Positions 38,279 through 47,294 of a stretch of 64,000 nt of DNA are shown here, in pieces. The stretch spans positions 76,581 to 140,580 of the forward strand of contig JAEZRV010000002.1 in NCBI GenBank assembly GCA_023444055.1, in the 5' to 3' direction. Numbering within the stretch: position 1 is the stretch's first letter; the number at the start of each line of letters is the position of its first letter. A model generated the notes under the pieces. That model was not told the DNA's origin and searched no databases. It was given only the letters and a program-made list of their open reading frames with translations. The DNA is from Bacillota bacterium. Lineage in GTDB: Bacteria > Bacillota > Clostridia > Acetivibrionales > DSM-1351. The translations under genes and the position numbers were made by a program.

Positions 38279-38714
38279 TCATTTAGCAAATATTTTCACA
38301 AAGTTCTTTTGGTCTTTCCTATGTGTATATCCACAATGGCTATAAAACTGATGAGCTTTTTCTCTATTGAAGCTTGATACAAGGCGAACCCCAGCGCAAT
38401 TATCAGCTTTTGCCCATTGTTCCACAGCCATTAGAAGCTGCTTGCCTATACCTCTTCCTCGATATTTCTCATCAACCGCAATTGCCATTATGTTTTTTAG
38501 CGGATCAGAATATGTACATTCATAAACAGCTATGAATATAGCCTACTACCAAATCTCCCTCACAGGCAACCCATATTTTATCTGTTTGCCTATTTAAAAT
38601 ATATTTCAATCTTTCTTTTGTCTTTTCTTCTCGATATTCATATCCAAAGGCGTACTTATTTATTTCGTAAATATAGTGTGTGTCGTTTTCTGTGGCTTGG
38701 CGGATTTTGGGCAT
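38279..38714 (-). pseudogene. GNAT acetyltransferase broken by a one-base frameshift
   Basis: The start at 38714 has AAGGAG 8 bases upstream. The N-terminal part reads MPKIRQATENDTHYI to VVGYIHS and then hits a stop at 38520. One base removed at about 38531 (CATAGCTGTT read as CATGCTGTT) continues the protein through AVYECTYSDPLKNIMAIAVD into the acetyl-CoA loop EKYRGRGIGKQLL and the end FVKIFAK. Together they make a full-length GNAT of about 145 residues. A sequencing error is possible. Confidence 0.75.
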
Positions 38715-38779
38715 GGGGGGTACTCCTTTTGGGTTTTGTAAATTGATAGGGTTTAGCGTTTTCTGTCTGAATTCCTCTC

Positions 38780-39805
38780 CTATAGATATTCGTAATAGCC
38801 ACATGCCAAAAGCGAATTGTTAATATTTCTCGACACATCCCAATCATTTAAATTGCAGTAATCAAAATCCACTAGTAATGCCTGTGCATCTAATCCTGTT
38901 AATTTTATTAGATACACAATATTAACCCCATTGCTAAGCATATTGGTAATCGCTGTCTTTTTATAACTCTCTGCTGGATATCTATAATTATTTTTCTTAC
39001 CTTTTAATGTTGTCTCCAACATTTCATTTAATTGTAGTCTTTTATATACTCTTGGGAATGTCACATTTATACTATCAGTCGAATTTTTCTTACCTTCACA
39101 TGAATATAAAAGCTCGAAAATCCTATCTTTTTTTGTGTATTTTTTGCCGAATTTAGTATATACATATTCCAATGTAAATAATATATCTTTTCTGAGATTA
39201 TTCGGTACCTTTACTTTGACTTCATTGCAAATCATTTCCCGCCAATCTTCTTTATAAATATCACCTAATTGTATTTCTAATATCTGGCTGGTCTTTAATG
39301 GCAACAACAAACTAATTTTAATAAATAACCGAGCAATCAATACATGAAAATATGCTGCTTCTTCAGACTTATTGCGAAAATCTCCATTCTCTTTGCTGGA
39401 TATATATAAATCCATTGATTTTAAATTTCTATTAATCATTTCAATAGATAAAATATCTTTATTACTTACTTCATCTACCTTATCGGAATATTTTTCTTTA
39501 AAAGCTGGATTACTAATATATCCATTCAATTCTGAGAACTTCAAATTATTATCAATGAAATAGTTAAATAATGATTTTAAAGCTGCTATATGCGAAACTA
39601 ATTGAGATTTTGTTCCTATGTTCTTTTCAATTGCATATTCAAAAAAATCATCAATATTAGATTCATACAAGTTAAATACTCTATCAGTTAACTTATATTC
39701 CACCAAATAATTTTGAAATTTTTCTATCTGTAATTTGTACTTATTATCAGCTTGCAAAAAATCCTTTACAAGCATGTTAAATCTTTCAAAATTACTCTCT
39801 GCCAT
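38780..39805 (-). CDS. Degenerate tyrosine-recombinase-fold protein
   Basis: 341 residues. The N-terminal 100 look like a SAM-like core-binding domain (FQNYLVEYKLTDRVFNLYES). The rest resembles an integrase catalytic domain, but the residues are lost: the ArgI region reads LLPLKTSQILEI (Lys, no Arg), the HxxR region reads ESYKKTAITNML, and the nucleophile region has no clear Tyr match. So it is probably not a working recombinase. It may be a DNA-binding partner. GGAGG lies before the ATG. It follows the AAA_13 gene on the same strand by about 330 bases. Confidence 0.6.
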   Translation of the reverse strand: MAESNFERFNMLVKDFLQADNKYKLQIEKFQNYLVEYKLTDRVFNLYESNIDDFFEYAIEKNIGTKSQLVSHIAALKSLFNYFIDNNLKFSELNGYISNPAFKEKYSDKVDEVSNKDILSIEMINRNLKSMDLYISSKENGDFRNKSEEAAYFHVLIARLFIKISLLLPLKTSQILEIQLGDIYKEDWREMICNEVKVKVPNNLRKDILFTLEYVYTKFGKKYTKKDRIFELLYSCEGKKNSTDSINVTFPRVYKRLQLNEMLETTLKGKKNNYRYPAESYKKTAITNMLSNGVNIVYLIKLTGLDAQALLVDFDYCNLNDWDVSRNINNSLLACGYYEYL

Positions 39806-40134
39806 TTGCTAACCTCCATATGTTTATTATCTCAAAACATCTCAACTTATCCCTAATATATTTCACTTTCTCCTGCAGATATTGCTTTACTTCTGGATTT
39901 GCTTTCTTTAACTTATTATAATTTTCACCAATATCCAGACCACGCATCCCGTTTTACCTATGTCATATAAGCAGAGTTTATTTTATGTTAATCATAAATA
40001 TAATTTTTCTATAGTTTTTGAATCAATTTCTGCTTACTATTATTATATTATTATATTACTATAATGCGCTTTGCCAATTTTAATAAAATGCATTAGTATG
40101 GATACCTAAAGTTAGTTATTTGGGGGTTATGTAC
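39806..40134. other. Gap between the AAA_13 and recombinase-like genes
   Basis: A minus-strand frame at 39792-39947 (51 codons, Lys-rich, beginning MRGLDIGENYNKL) overlaps the start of the next gene by 14 bases. It has no ribosome site and is reported only as a possible remnant. The rest (39950-40134) is AT-rich without signals. Confidence 0.3.
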
Positions 40135-42249
40135 TTATCCTACTGGTTGAAGGAGATTCTCAGCAATCTTATTTATTTCACTGTCACAATAATTAAGGAT
40201 ATATTGCGGCACAATCTTATATTCTCTTGGGTTTAATTGGAATAAATAATCATTCTGAACATGGAAAGTTTCATCCACATACTTTTTCATCGCACTTCCC
40301 CTTTCCATATCCCCATCTTTCATAAGCCTGTATACCTGAACTTTTTCATAACCGCTAGAAGAGCTACGATATAATGCAATCATTTCAGGAATATTTTTAG
40401 TGCGAGCATATACAGTTGAATAATGGAACCCAGTAATTTCTCTTTGAATAATTTCAGTTGCTTGCGTTATTTCTTCTAGGCTCATATCTCTTAAATGTCC
40501 GTCATCACCTTTGACTTTTGGGACATCTCTATCTTTATGAAACACATTTGAAATCAACTCCCAAACAACATCCTTCTGGTCATTAATCTCAATTAGTCGT
40601 CTGTAATAAATCAGTTTATGGATCATATCATTGGAATCAGCGATATTACTCTTACATACGGCAATAAACGATTTCACATCTGTACTCGTAATATTCTTTT
40701 CTTCCAGCATCCCGTTTATATTTGCAATAAAATATGCCTTGGCTGCTGGTGTAAAAATATCACGAAGAGTACAAACAATATCAATAATCGGCTCGAAATC
40801 ATGAGTTAACATTAAAACAGTTTTGTTCTGAAATGTGCCTGCACCTCTAAAGAGCATGGTCATGATAGCAAATTTTTTGTTATTATCAAAAGATGATATA
40901 GGGTCATCAAGTATAATAAAATCCGCCTCTTCTCTAAGTGTTTGATACATAAACAATACTAAAGCAAAAGCATTTCTTTCTCCATAGCTTAGATGGTCTT
41001 TTACGTTTGTAATACTATCAGTTTGTTCTGTATAACTCAAAACCAAGCGGTAGTTGCTATCAGTGGATTCAATGATAGCAACCTTGTACTGATATCCTGC
41101 TGATTCTAAAAAACCATTAATATCCTTGCTATGCTTTTCTATCGTTCGCTTAATCTCTTCCTTTTGTTGAGCAACTTGTCCTTGCAATTGTCCAGCAACG
41201 GCAATTACCTCGTTTAATGAAGCATTAATTATATCAATTTTAGATTTTGTATAATCGCAGTTAAGCTGACGATAAAAATTCAAATCAATCAGCTTTTCTC
41301 GTAATGCATCTACTACCTTGTCCACATTACTTAAAGAAGCAAAGCCTAAATATTTTAAGCTATACAATTTATCACGGAGGGTTATAACTTCATCTTTTAA
41401 GCGCTTTAAAAAATCTATCTGTTCTGCTGATATACCAGTAGCATTTTTAGAAATAATTTGAATAGCTTGTTTTGTATCCTCTGAAAAATAAGCTTCTAAA
41501 GAACTAAACACATCGAGAATCTTGCTTAAGGCAGAAATATATTTGCTGTCATATTCCCGACTAACTTTAAGTATAGTTTCCTTGGGCGTTGAAATATTTG
41601 ACACACAATAGGGACATTTATCTGTAATTTCAAGATAGTCTTTACCTTCTGTTTGCCACTTTAGCCATTTCAAATTTGTTCCCGATGCCCTTAAATATGG
41701 GGCATACAGTGTTAGATCATCAGGAATATTCTCAATTCTATTTCCCTTTCCAATTGTTTTTCCAAGATCACCTGCTTTCGAATAACCATTCTGTGTTTTT
41801 CCAAAACTATCAATAAAAGTTGTTAAATCTCTAATAAGTGCATCTAACGCCGGATCATCACGAAAGGCAGTTTGTATGCTAGAAATTAATTCAGATATTT
41901 TTTGCATATGTTCTTCATATCTTGGGGTCTTAACAAAAATTTCAAAACTATTTACGACTAGCTCATCTTTCCTATAAGCATATGTTTCAATATATTTCTC
42001 ATCGAAAATAGCAATCTTTTGTATACTATCTGAAACTTTAACACTTGGATTATGTGTATCCTCTCCATCATTGAGATATTTGAAAGGACGTAAATCCGCT
42101 ATATCTTCGCCAGTAATTGTTGATGATAAAGCACGGGCAATTGTTGATTTACCAGTACCATTAATTGCATACTTGATATTCAATCTACCCTTTTCAATAC
42201 AGATATTCCCCAAGTCAATATTATTACAATTTGTTATTTCAATATTCAT
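40135..42249 (-). CDS. AAA_13-family ATPase (RloC/PrrC-like head, CPYC motif)
   Basis: 704 residues. Walker A GTGKST at 31-36, an ABC-type signature LSYGE at 420-424, Walker B IILDDPISSFD at 445-455, and an H-loop LTHDFEP with His483. CPYC at 212-215 recalls a zinc hook. Coiled-coil stretches lie on both sides (about 110-130 and 355-375). The C-terminal 200 residues contain HxxNDYLFQLNPREY, a pattern I remember from AAA_13 proteins of unknown role. I do not see a clear R-E-H anticodon-nuclease motif. Toxin or defence function is inferred from the family only. Confidence 0.75.
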   Translation of the reverse strand: MNIEITNCNNIDLGNICIEKGRLNIKYAINGTGKSTIARALSSTITGEDIADLRPFKYLNDGEDTHNPSVKVSDSIQKIAIFDEKYIETYAYRKDELVVNSFEIFVKTPRYEEHMQKISELISSIQTAFRDDPALDALIRDLTTFIDSFGKTQNGYSKAGDLGKTIGKGNRIENIPDDLTLYAPYLRASGTNLKWLKWQTEGKDYLEITDKCPYCVSNISTPKETILKVSREYDSKYISALSKILDVFSSLEAYFSEDTKQAIQIISKNATGISAEQIDFLKRLKDEVITLRDKLYSLKYLGFASLSNVDKVVDALREKLIDLNFYRQLNCDYTKSKIDIINASLNEVIAVAGQLQGQVAQQKEEIKRTIEKHSKDINGFLESAGYQYKVAIIESTDSNYRLVLSYTEQTDSITNVKDHLSYGERNAFALVLFMYQTLREEADFIILDDPISSFDNNKKFAIMTMLFRGAGTFQNKTVLMLTHDFEPIIDIVCTLRDIFTPAAKAYFIANINGMLEEKNITSTDVKSFIAVCKSNIADSNDMIHKLIYYRRLIEINDQKDVVWELISNVFHKDRDVPKVKGDDGHLRDMSLEEITQATEIIQREITGFHYSTVYARTKNIPEMIALYRSSSSGYEKVQVYRLMKDGDMERGSAMKKYVDETFHVQNDYLFQLNPREYKIVPQYILNYCDSEINKIAENLLQPVG

Positions 42250-42304
42250 CCTACTTTCCTCTCTATTCCAGCGTTAGTTGCAATATGTTCTTATCCTAAT
42301 TTCA

Positions 42305-42526
42305 TTATTTCACATACAAGTTTCTTGCATTCTTGTTTATGTATGAATTTAATCCATCTCCACTTTTGGCTAGTACTTTCATTGTTTCAACATTCTCTCT
42401 ACCTGCACTTTGGTATGAATATTGATATATTTTTGGTGTTCCCTTAAATTGAACATCAATAAAATCAGCACCAAATTCATAAGAAAGCACTCCTGAATCT
42501 CCATCAATATCTTTATAAGATGTCAT
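42305..42526 (-). CDS. Small KTSC-like domain protein
   Basis: 73 residues, with YEFGADFIDVQFKGTPKIYQY and a C-terminal LNSYINKNARNLYVK that look like the KTSC fold, a small single-stranded nucleic-acid-associated domain of unclear role. GGAG lies before the ATG. It precedes the AAA_13 ATPase by 55 bases on the same strand, so they are probably co-transcribed. Confidence 0.55.
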   Translation of the reverse strand: MTSYKDIDGDSGVLSYEFGADFIDVQFKGTPKIYQYSYQSAGRENVETMKVLAKSGDGLNSYINKNARNLYVK

Positions 42527-42854
42527 ATTAATCTCCTTTCCGTTAGTATTAACTTATTACTAAGTTACTTCCCATCATACCTAAATCCGTTCCAACCCAC
42601 ACAAACCCTATTCCATTTTACCATAACCCCTCATATTTTGTAATTATCTTCTATAAATTTTAAATATTATATATTTTACAATTTTCCTTACAATCACTAA
42701 TCATCTAAAACTCCATTTATTACCAATAAATATACATCATTTAAGAATTCCCCTCTACTAATATGGTATTTACTCATACAAATAGGTTTACTTTTCCATT
42801 CAAGTAACATTTTTTAGCATTTTTCTCTCCTCTCAATCTCCCATTTTATTCCTC
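42527..42854. other. AT-rich gap between the KTSC gene and the SOS promoter
   Basis: About 330 bases without a supported gene or hairpin. It separates two divergent units: the minus-strand KTSC-AAA_13 cluster and the plus-strand SOS cassette. It should hold the promoter of the KTSC gene, but no clear boxes were found. Confidence 0.4.
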
Positions 42855-42904
42855 TTTACAGAACGCATGTTCTGGTTGTATAATTATATTACGAACATAC
42901 GTTC
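42855..42904 (+). promoter_or_regulatory. SOS promoter with two LexA boxes
   Basis: TTTACA (42855-42860) and TATAAT (42879-42884) with an 18-base spacer. A LexA box GAACGCATGTTC at 42861-42872 lies in the spacer and a second, GAACATACGTTC at 42893-42904, covers the start region. Both fit the Gram-positive GAAC-N4-GTTC consensus. Repression by LexA and induction by DNA damage is established for such sites. Here it is inferred. Confidence 0.88.
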
Positions 42905-42921
42905 TGTGTAGAGGTGATTTT

Positions 42922-44163
42922 GTGGAAAGGACTATATTGCATTGTGATCTTAATAACTTTTATGCCTCAGTTGAATGTTTATACAATCCGTCAATCAGAG
43001 ATTGTCCTGTAGCTGTTTGCGGGAGTCAGGATTTACGGCATGGTATAGTGCTTGCAAAAAATTATATTGCGAAGAAATATAAAATTACTACTGGTGAAGC
43101 TATTTGGCAGGCAAAGCAAAAATGTCCCAATTTGGTAGTTGTAAATCCCAATTACTCTTTGTATTTGCGATTTTCCAGAGAAGCTAGGGAGATTTATTCC
43201 AAGTACACCAACCTTATAGAAGCTTTTGGCATTGACGAATGCTGGATAGATGTGTCTGAAAGCACCAAACTATACGGCTCAGGTGAGAAAATTGCAAATG
43301 AGATTAAAGAAACTATTAAAGATGAGCTAGGAGTTACTGCTTCTGTTGGAGTAAGCTTCAATAAAATTTTTGCCAAACTGGGAAGCGACTTAAAAAAACC
43401 TGATGCTGTTACTGTTATTTCAAGAGAAAATTACAAAGAGCTTGTTTGGAAGCTTCCTGTAGGTGAGCTTTTATATGTGGGACGTTCTACTCAGAGAAAG
43501 CTGAACAATATTGGCATTATGACTATTGGGGATCTTGCTGCTGTCTCCCCTGCATTTTTGAGAAGTCTGCTCGGCAAATGGGGCGACACACTCTGGGCAT
43601 TTTCAAATGGCATGGATAATTCCGAGGTCATAGCTGCTGACTTTCAAAATACAATTAAAGGTATTGGAAATAGCATGACTACAGCCAGAGATTTAGTCAA
43701 TAATGATGATGTGAAGCTAACTTTTTATGTTCTGGCAGAAAGTGTTGCAGAGCGCTTACGAAAACACAATTTTATGGGGCGAACCATTCAAGTTTATATA
43801 AGAGACAATGAGCTTGGTTCTGTTGAAAGACAGGCAAAGCTTCCGAACCCCAGCTGCATTTCCGGTGAAATAGCGGCTAAGGCTTTTGATATATTCAATA
43901 AAAACTGGAGCTGGCAGAAACCTATACGCTCACTGGGCATAAGAGCTACAGACCTTGTTACTGCTGACACGCATATCCAGCTTTGCCTATTTGAAGATCA
44001 AAACAGGCGGTTCAAGCAAGAGGCACTTGAGCAAAGTATTGATGATCTAAGGAAACGCTTTGGCCATTATGCTATTCAAAGAGCACTTTTTCTTAAGGAT
44101 AAAGCTCTTAATGCCAATCCTGTTGAAGACAACATTATACATCCTGTTTCATTTTTCAGGTAG
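42922..44163 (+). CDS. Y-family DNA polymerase (UmuC/DinB type), LexA-controlled
   Basis: 413 residues from a GTG with AGAGGTG upstream. The catalytic residues are in LHCDLNNFYASVECL (Asp) and FGIDECWIDVSES (Asp-Glu). The palm, little-finger and helix-hairpin-helix (NIGIMTIGDLAA) regions follow. A sliding-clamp motif QLCLF is at 353-357. The C-terminus resembles Bacillus UvrX/YqjW. It copies past damaged bases at some cost in fidelity. It heads a cassette with a small gene and an SRAP gene. Confidence 0.95.
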   Translation: MERTILHCDLNNFYASVECLYNPSIRDCPVAVCGSQDLRHGIVLAKNYIAKKYKITTGEAIWQAKQKCPNLVVVNPNYSLYLRFSREAREIYSKYTNLIEAFGIDECWIDVSESTKLYGSGEKIANEIKETIKDELGVTASVGVSFNKIFAKLGSDLKKPDAVTVISRENYKELVWKLPVGELLYVGRSTQRKLNNIGIMTIGDLAAVSPAFLRSLLGKWGDTLWAFSNGMDNSEVIAADFQNTIKGIGNSMTTARDLVNNDDVKLTFYVLAESVAERLRKHNFMGRTIQVYIRDNELGSVERQAKLPNPSCISGEIAAKAFDIFNKNWSWQKPIRSLGIRATDLVTADTHIQLCLFEDQNRRFKQEALEQSIDDLRKRFGHYAIQRALFLKDKALNANPVEDNIIHPVSFFR

Positions 44164-44178
44164 ACAGGATGTAGGTAC

Positions 44179-44320
44179 GGTAGTAGTCACACTGTTGCAG
44201 TACATTTTGTTCCAAATCTCTGATAAGTGCGGGTAGTATCACAATTGTTGAAGTGCATTTGTTCCAAATCTCTGATAAGTGCAGTAGTAATCACAATGGT
44301 TCTAGTACATTTGTTCATTC
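44179..44320. repeat. 52-bp tandem repeat between the polymerase and the small SOS gene
   Basis: Almost three units with TCCAAATCTCTGATAAGTGC at 44211 and 44263 and a decayed third around 44315, period 52. No coding frame is supported in it. It stretches the distance between two genes that are otherwise likely co-transcribed. Confidence 0.8.
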
Positions 44321-44343
44321 TTTGAGGTAAGGTGTTGTTAATT

Positions 44344-44577
44344 ATGCGAAAGGTTTATGTTCAAGTAAATGCAGTTTTTTCATCAGATGGAGAGCTTACT
44401 CCCAAGTCCTTTGTTTGGGATGATGGCAAATACTATGAGATTGACAAGGTTTATGAGCACAAACCATCTGCAAGCCTTAAGGTGGGAGGTCATGGTATTC
44501 GCTATAGATGCAGAGTTATGGGAAAAGATATTTTTCTCTTTTTTGAGGACGGTCGCTGGTTTATGGAAGGTAAATAG
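44344..44577 (+). CDS. Small conserved protein of the SOS cassette
   Basis: 77 residues from ATG at 44344 (AAGGTG upstream; a GTG at 44332 is the alternative). Beta-rich: KVYVQVNAVFSSDGELTPKSFVWDDG, then KVGGHGIRYRCRVMGKDIFLFFEDGRWFME. It has the look of a known small family found next to Y-family polymerases in Firmicutes, whose function is not established. No cysteine or metal site. Confidence 0.7.
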   Translation: MRKVYVQVNAVFSSDGELTPKSFVWDDGKYYEIDKVYEHKPSASLKVGGHGIRYRCRVMGKDIFLFFEDGRWFMEGK

Positions 44578-44797
44578 AGCCTGTTGATTTATAGAAGTCA
44601 AATATAGCCTGTTGGTTTGTCGTGAGAAAATAGAGTCTCCATTGACTTTATAAACTGATATGATATTCTGATATAGCACAAGTAATTTTTTTACTGTTGA
44701 AATAAGTTGCTATCAATAATAATTTTATTGATGTTGCGCTAAGCTGCTATTAAGATATTTTATTGATTTTGAGCTATTACCTATGGAGGAATACCCA

Positions 44798-45607
44798 ATG
44801 TGCGGACGCTATGCGATTTTCACTGAAGAAGAAAATGAGGAATTAAGAGAAATCATTAATAATATAAATGAACGTTACAAGGATGAGCCTGTTAAAGAAA
44901 ATTTAGCTTGTGACGAGCTCTCTCAAATTCAAAAGCCTAACAACACTTATACCAGCGAAGTACGTTATAAAGAGAACTCAGCTTATACCCAGCTTTCGCT
45001 CTTTCCAGAGGAGCCTGTCCGCGCCGACATTTATCAAGTACCCTCACAAATGAAAACCGGTGAAATATTCCCCACCAATATAGTTCCTGTTATTACTGGT
45101 GTTTCTGGAAGTAAAAAAAACGCAGACCTCTTCAAATGGGGCTTTCCAAATTATAAACAAAACAGCGGAGTAATTATTAACGCAAGGTGTGAAACCTTAG
45201 CTGAAAAACCCACCTTTAGAAAGTTGCTCCAAAATAACAGGTGCCTTATACCTGCTAGTGGGTTTTATGAATGGAAAACTATTGAAAAGCATAAAGAAAA
45301 GTATTTAATCCGTCCTGCATCTGATAAATTAATGTATTTTGCAGGTCTTTACAATAACTTTACTGATAAAAATGGTATTCCCTTTACCAGCTTTGTCATA
45401 ATTACTACTGAAGCAAATAGTCAGATGTCACAAATTCACACTAGAATGCCAGTTATTTTGAGCAGTGCAGAAGCAAATGGCTGGATGAATGACATTCATG
45501 GAAGTGCCAATAATACATGCGTTAGAACCAATACCTGTGATACAGATATTTTAAGCTTGCTAAAGCCATATGATAAGTTTATTAGTATTGAAAAGTCGGT
45601 GGGTTGA
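44798..45607 (+). CDS. SRAP (HMCES/YedK-type) abasic-site peptidase-like protein
   Basis: 269 residues from ATG at 44798, which puts the catalytic Cys at position 2 (MCGRYAIF). GGAGG lies 7 bases upstream, and a start at 44783 would hide the Cys. Family residues: GCETLAEKP-like RCETLAEKPTFR, ASGFYEWK (Glu) and IHTRMPVIL (His). The protein forms a thiazolidine link to abasic sites in single-stranded DNA. Residues 30-80 are an unusual linker with the clamp motif QLSLF at 65-69. Last gene of the SOS cassette. Confidence 0.93.
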   Translation: MCGRYAIFTEEENEELREIINNINERYKDEPVKENLACDELSQIQKPNNTYTSEVRYKENSAYTQLSLFPEEPVRADIYQVPSQMKTGEIFPTNIVPVITGVSGSKKNADLFKWGFPNYKQNSGVIINARCETLAEKPTFRKLLQNNRCLIPASGFYEWKTIEKHKEKYLIRPASDKLMYFAGLYNNFTDKNGIPFTSFVIITTEANSQMSQIHTRMPVILSSAEANGWMNDIHGSANNTCVRTNTCDTDILSLLKPYDKFISIEKSVG

Positions 45608-45725
45608 AGAATAGCAAATGGACAATCCCATATATAATTTATTAGTCTATATTCAACATATATATATGGGTGGGCTGACATCTTGCTTCGTAGGGTCCAT
45701 TTATCATCAGAGCAATCCTCCAAAT

Positions 45726-45770
45726 AAAGCCATACTAGTAATATAGCTCCACACCACTAATATGGCTTTT
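45726..45770. terminator. Terminator between SRAP and DprA genes
   Basis: AAAGCCATA (45726-45734) pairs with TATGGCTTT (45761-45769), followed by a short T run. It is usable by both converging genes. A second palindrome, CCCATATATA/TATATATGGG at 45627-45670, lies upstream. Confidence 0.65.
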
Positions 45771-45842
45771 AATGCATTATCATTTTATTATTTTACTGTC
45801 AGATATAAGTCCTTCAGTATTGCTGTATCATTACCGCCAATT

Positions 45843-47294
45843 TTACCTTGCTTCTTTTGAAACATACCTAATAGGTTTATTAAGTTTACTTACCATACTT
45901 AGAGATATTGCTCTTTCCAGCCATGTAGACGCTTGCTTTTTATTTATATTCAATTTTATTGCAATTTCTTCTAGAGTCATTGGTTGTTTTAGCAACTTAA
46001 TTATTGATGGAATAACTATATCAAATAAGTCATATGCTACTTCATTTGTAGGTGTTTTTTCTTCTGCTGCTTTTGTACCTTCTAGTGCTTCTATTTCAGT
46101 AGTTTTTTCTCCTACATTAACTGTGCCTGTTCCATTAATTACGCTTGCATATTTTTCTGGATCAATTTCGTTAAATATATCTGTATCTCTTTCAGTATTA
46201 CTCATGAAAATGTTACTTGTACCTTTTTCAGTATCATTTTCACATATGTTGCTTGTATCTGTCTTTGTATCAGTGGCTCCTTCTATCTCTGCTTTAACAT
46301 AATCTTCTGAACACTCTCTAACAGCCAAATTGCTCTCATACATCCTAAATAAATCCATTTGCTCATTTGAAGGAACTTCATCATTTATTATATTTGATAA
46401 ACTCTTTTCAGAAAAATCAACAATTGGTATTCCACCTTTTTCAATAAGTTTTACATTTCCATCATATAATTTATTATTCCATATAAAGGTTTTAACCCAA
46501 TTATTTTTAATATTCTCTGTTGCTCCTGCCCAAGTTCCACCTTTGTTTAAGTCTGATGCAACAACAAAAGCTGCATTTGACAGGCAGTATATATATTTAT
46601 TTCTGTTCATAGCTCCTCCAGCGGAAAAAGGAGCATCCGGATTGTTTGCGCTTATTAGTAGTAATTGTTTATTAACGATTTTTTCCCTAATTTCTTTCCT
46701 TTTTATCCTCTGGGATAGCGAATCTGCTAAGATTGAAACCACCTTACCTCCATTTTCAATTGCCGATTGTTCTGAAGTGGTATCTATCCCTTTTGCTCCG
46801 CCTGAAAATATAGCAAAATTTTCACCAACTGCCTTTTTTGCCAAGTCATAAGCAAATCTTACACCCTTCTGATCAATGTTTCTTGAACCGACAACAGCTA
46901 TTCCATTACTATTTATCAATGATATGTCTCCGCAATAGTAAAATAGTGGGGGAGCATTCTTTTTTAATAGTGCTTTCAGTTTCTTTGGATATTCCTTGTC
47001 ACTTTTGGTTATCAATCCTATACCTTTTCTTGATAATTCTTCAAGTGCAAAAGCAAGCTTCGCCCCCTTAGATAGCAATGTAGCAATTCTCTCTGCCTTT
47101 TCTTCAGAAATGAATAAATTATTTTGAATTTCCTGCTTCGAAAGCAGCATTAAACCCGCTGGTTCCTTAATTTTTGAATTTATAATATTTGTTGCCAAAT
47201 TACTCCACTCAACTATTGAGAATGGTTTAGCATCCTCATCTTTCAATAAGTGACTGCATAATAAAATAGTTACATAAGCATTATCTGAAAACAT
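45843..47294 (-). CDS. DprA-family protein, coupled to RecQ-PRTase
   Basis: 483 residues. The Rossmann-like DprA core covers about residues 110-300 (GIAVVGSRNIDQKG, FSGGAKGIDTTSEQSAIENGGKVV). A clamp-like QMDLF lies at about 312-316, then an acidic Thr/Glu-rich linker (about 330-410), and a C-terminal winged helix (PMTLEEIAIKLNINKKQASTWLERAI). DprA binds single-stranded DNA and loads RecA during uptake. This copy is longer and diverged. Its ATG follows the helicase stop directly, with AGGAGG inside the helicase gene. Confidence 0.85.
   Translation of the reverse strand: MFSDNAYVTILLCSHLLKDEDAKPFSIVEWSNLATNIINSKIKEPAGLMLLSKQEIQNNLFISEEKAERIATLLSKGAKLAFALEELSRKGIGLITKSDKEYPKKLKALLKKNAPPLFYYCGDISLINSNGIAVVGSRNIDQKGVRFAYDLAKKAVGENFAIFSGGAKGIDTTSEQSAIENGGKVVSILADSLSQRIKRKEIREKIVNKQLLLISANNPDAPFSAGGAMNRNKYIYCLSNAAFVVASDLNKGGTWAGATENIKNNWVKTFIWNNKLYDGNVKLIEKGGIPIVDFSEKSLSNIINDEVPSNEQMDLFRMYESNLAVRECSEDYVKAEIEGATDTKTDTSNICENDTEKGTSNIFMSNTERDTDIFNEIDPEKYASVINGTGTVNVGEKTTEIEALEGTKAAEEKTPTNEVAYDLFDIVIPSIIKLLKQPMTLEEIAIKLNINKKQASTWLERAISLSMVSKLNKPIRYVSKEAR

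Noticed and set aside
38780..39805. Integrase as a sign of a prophage
   Set aside because: The catalytic residues are missing and no phage structural, lysis or repressor genes surround it.
39792..39947. Minus-strand 51-codon frame before the recombinase-like gene
   Set aside because: No ribosome site and it overlaps the next start. It may be a remnant, but support is too weak for a gene call.
40135..42249. RloC anticodon nuclease as a firm call
   Set aside because: The ATPase parts fit, but I could not find a convincing nuclease triad in the C-terminal region.
44179..44320. 52-bp repeats as CRISPR
   Set aside because: Whole units are repeated, with no conserved repeat plus variable spacer pattern.
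45627..45670. Palindrome CCCATATATA/TATATATGGG as a mobile element
   Set aside because: Single copy in the window and AT-rich. It may be a second terminator.
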